Below the pieces are notes generated by a model. The model had not been told where the DNA came from. It ran no database searches and saw nothing but the letters and a program-made list of their open reading frames with translations. Below are positions 22,417 through 23,509 of a stretch of 23,509 nt of DNA, piece by piece. The number at the start of each line of letters is the position of its first letter. Within the stretch, counting starts at the first letter, position 1. The DNA comes from Verrucomicrobiota bacterium (GTDB lineage Bacteria; Verrucomicrobiota; Verrucomicrobiia; Chthoniobacterales; JAFAMB01), in assembly GCA_019242435.1 (NCBI GenBank), contig JAFAVN010000168.1:1-23509 (forward strand), given 5' to 3'. The translations under genes and the position numbers were made by a program.

Positions 22417-23109
22417 TCAATCCCGCAAAATCTCCTTCAACAGATTGAAAGCAGCAACCTGCTTTCCTTCCTCCAATAAATCCACCGCCTTGCGGACTTG
22501 GTCTTTTAAATCAGCCAGTTGATCACTCTCGGTGGTTGCTGATTCGCCTCGTACGGGTGAAGGAAAATCGACCAGCTTTTTTTCATGGCCAGCTTTGGAT
22601 TGGGTGGCTTGATGACCCTTCTCGTCCTTGTTAGCAGTCGCTTTTGACTTCTTAGGTCGTGCCTTGGTTTGCCTTGCCGGCGGCCGAAACAATAAAGGAG
22701 GGCTGTGACTCGAAACAGTCAGGAAGGTCGCCTTCTGTTCTGGTTGGCCCGGGGGCTTGGGAGTCGTCTTTCGTTCAGGTGAGGCGGTGCGCTCCGGTGA
22801 CTTGGTGGTCGACGCGGATTTGTCTGCAGCCTCGCTCTCGGCCCCCAGCAAATCGTATTTGATACCAACGATCTGGTCGTCCTCGAAAGCGCGCAGGGAT
22901 TTCGGAAAGATGAAGTACTGGCGTGATCTCCCTTCCTCGAACCCCACCGCCCCATAATCGGTCCGCCCGCCTCCTTGATAGAGCGTCATGACTCGCTGCG
23001 ACCGGATAGCCGCCTGCAATGTCTTGTCCTTTTTCGGATCGATCAAAAGAAGGTGGATTTCGGGCTTGCCGCATGCCTCCAGGACTTTGGAGAAGCGCAC
23101 CGTTTTCAT
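22417..23109 (-). CDS. Unknown protein with N-terminal domain and long disordered linker
   Basis: A 230-residue protein that I do not recognise. Residues 1-90 look like a compact alpha/beta domain (MKTVRFSKVLEACGKPEIHL, then VMTLYQGG, DYGAVGFEEGRSRQYFIFPK). Residues ~92-190 are low-complexity and probably disordered, rich in Lys, Pro, Ser, Thr and Glu. The last ~35 residues (LADLKDQVRKAVDLLEEGKQ, then AAFNLLKEIL) form an amphipathic helix that could bind a partner. There is no signal peptide or membrane segment. The design, small domain plus flexible tether plus short helix, suggests an adaptor. The ATG at 23109 is the clear start. It is divergent from the partial gene at 23403, with the 44-bp tandem repeat in between. 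Confidence 0.85.
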   Translation of the reverse strand: MKTVRFSKVLEACGKPEIHLLLIDPKKDKTLQAAIRSQRVMTLYQGGGRTDYGAVGFEEGRSRQYFIFPKSLRAFEDDQIVGIKYDLLGAESEAADKSASTTKSPERTASPERKTTPKPPGQPEQKATFLTVSSHSPPLLFRPPARQTKARPKKSKATANKDEKGHQATQSKAGHEKKLVDFPSPVRGESATTESDQLADLKDQVRKAVDLLEEGKQVAAFNLLKEILRD

Positions 23110-23180
23110 GGGAATATGAACAGGATGGAAACCGAAAAGCTTTTTTGCAAGCTAGGCTAGAGAAAATCGCCGTTGGAGCG

Positions 23181-23388
23181 TGCCTCGCTTGCGAGGCCGA
23201 CATCCCAACGGTTCTCTTGACCTTGCCTCGCTTGGGAGGCCGACATCCCAACGGTTCTCTTGAACCTTGCCTCGCTTGGGAGGCCGACATCGGAACGGCT
23301 CTCTTGAACCTCACTTGGCTTGCGAGGCCGACATCGGAACGCTTCTCCTGAACCTTGCGTCGCTTGCGAAGTCGACATCGCTCTTTAG
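23181..23388. repeat. 44-bp tandem repeat, about 4.7 copies
   Basis: Units begin at 23181, 23224, 23268, 23312 and 23356 (spacing 43, 44, 44, 44). The best-kept part is TGCCTCGCTTGGGAGGCC followed by GACATC; the rest (AACGGTTCTCTTGAACC) is also shared, with point changes growing toward the right. The first unit contains GCCTCGC-TT-GCGAGGC (23182-23197), a perfect hairpin; later units keep only part of it. It fills most of the 293-bp gap between the divergent genes at 23109 and 23403. Whole-unit conservation excludes a CRISPR array. Confidence 0.9.
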
Positions 23389-23402
23389 AACATCTGCCTG
23401 AA

Positions 23403-23509
23403 ATGCCGAAAAAGACCGTCCGTCCCAAACATCATTCACGCATCGTGCCAACAGAGTTGGTTCAACATCCCCTGATATGGCCACTGTTCCGCGTTCGCCA
23501 CAAAACCAT
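23403..23509 (+). CDS. Start of an unknown gene, cut by the window edge
   Basis: The ATG at 23403 opens a frame that runs to the end of the window: 35 complete codons starting MPKKTVRPKHHSRIVPTELV, basic and with no recognised family. No Shine-Dalgarno is visible. It faces away from the unknown gene at 23109. The minus strand over this stretch is closed by a stop, which favours the plus frame. Confidence 0.4.
   Translation, partial: MPKKTVRPKHHSRIVPTELVQHPLIWPLFRVRHKT

Noticed and set aside
23181..23388. CRISPR-like array
   Set aside because: Units are alike over their whole 44 bp; there is no constant repeat alternating with unique spacers, and no cas gene is present.
22775..23428. 218-codon minus-strand open frame over the tandem repeat
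   Set aside because: Its N-terminal half is translated 44-bp repeat and the rest is out of frame with the well-formed gene at 22417-23109.

Overview
The window looks like a piece of a free-living, Gram-negative bacterial chromosome. The best guess is Verrucomicrobiota, soil Spartobacteria/Chthoniobacterales type. This rests on DapL-route lysine synthesis, exported proteins with signal peptides, a tiny proline-rich lipoprotein, weak Shine-Dalgarno sequences, and intergenic spacers packed with degenerate short repeats. Placement is inference from gene content and repeat style; no rRNA or marker gene is present. I see no phage, IS element, CRISPR array or tRNA.

Layout. 1-2030: leader and ptsI (PTS enzyme I). 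2005-4823 (minus): an apparent four-gene operon, dapL - msrC - BCP-type peroxiredoxin - PaaI/MenI-like thioesterase, whose end overlaps ptsI by 26 bp. 4824-4957: an inverted heptamer-repeat spacer. 4958-5569 (minus): Mn-type superoxide dismutase. 5683-6589: two divergent small unknown genes. 6692-8143: a NIF3-like protein and a 3-methyladenine DNA glycosylase. 8158-8341 (minus): a 41-residue lipoprotein gene with its own terminator. 8682-9692: asd. 10053-12153: a DeoR-type regulator followed by a YbjJ-like MFS transporter. 12201-18347 (minus): an exported-peptidase cluster, an M61 aminopeptidase plus two tandem S9 prolyl-oligopeptidase-family paralogs, interrupted by a ~293-bp palindromic element. 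18507-18842: an ArsR regulator, divergent from the S9 pair, with two matching palindromes between them. 18914-20173 (minus): a PAS-SpoIIE phosphatase. 20545-22240 (minus): a NodI/NodJ-like ABC exporter pair. 22417-23109 (minus): an unknown protein with a disordered middle. 23181-23388: a 44-bp tandem repeat. 23403 to end: the start of an unknown plus-strand gene.

How the genes fit together. asd and dapL both serve the diaminopimelate/lysine pathway. msrC, the peroxiredoxin and superoxide dismutase form an oxidative-stress neighbourhood. The M61 and S9 enzymes suggest breakdown of external peptides, with the S9 pair plausibly controlled by the divergent ArsR protein.

The most unusual content is non-coding. 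At least three spacers (about 4838-4928, 12141-12206 and 22284-22346) are built on a strict 7-bp period and carry TAA/TAG/TGA at 7-bp spacing. Because 7 is not a multiple of 3, these stops close all three reading frames. Two further heptamer tracts (7500-7534 and 8598-8632) lie at the apparent 5' ends of coding genes and distort start-codon calls. The other leading finds are the shared GTTCGC/GCGAAC operator candidates, the large palindrome and the hidden lipoprotein.
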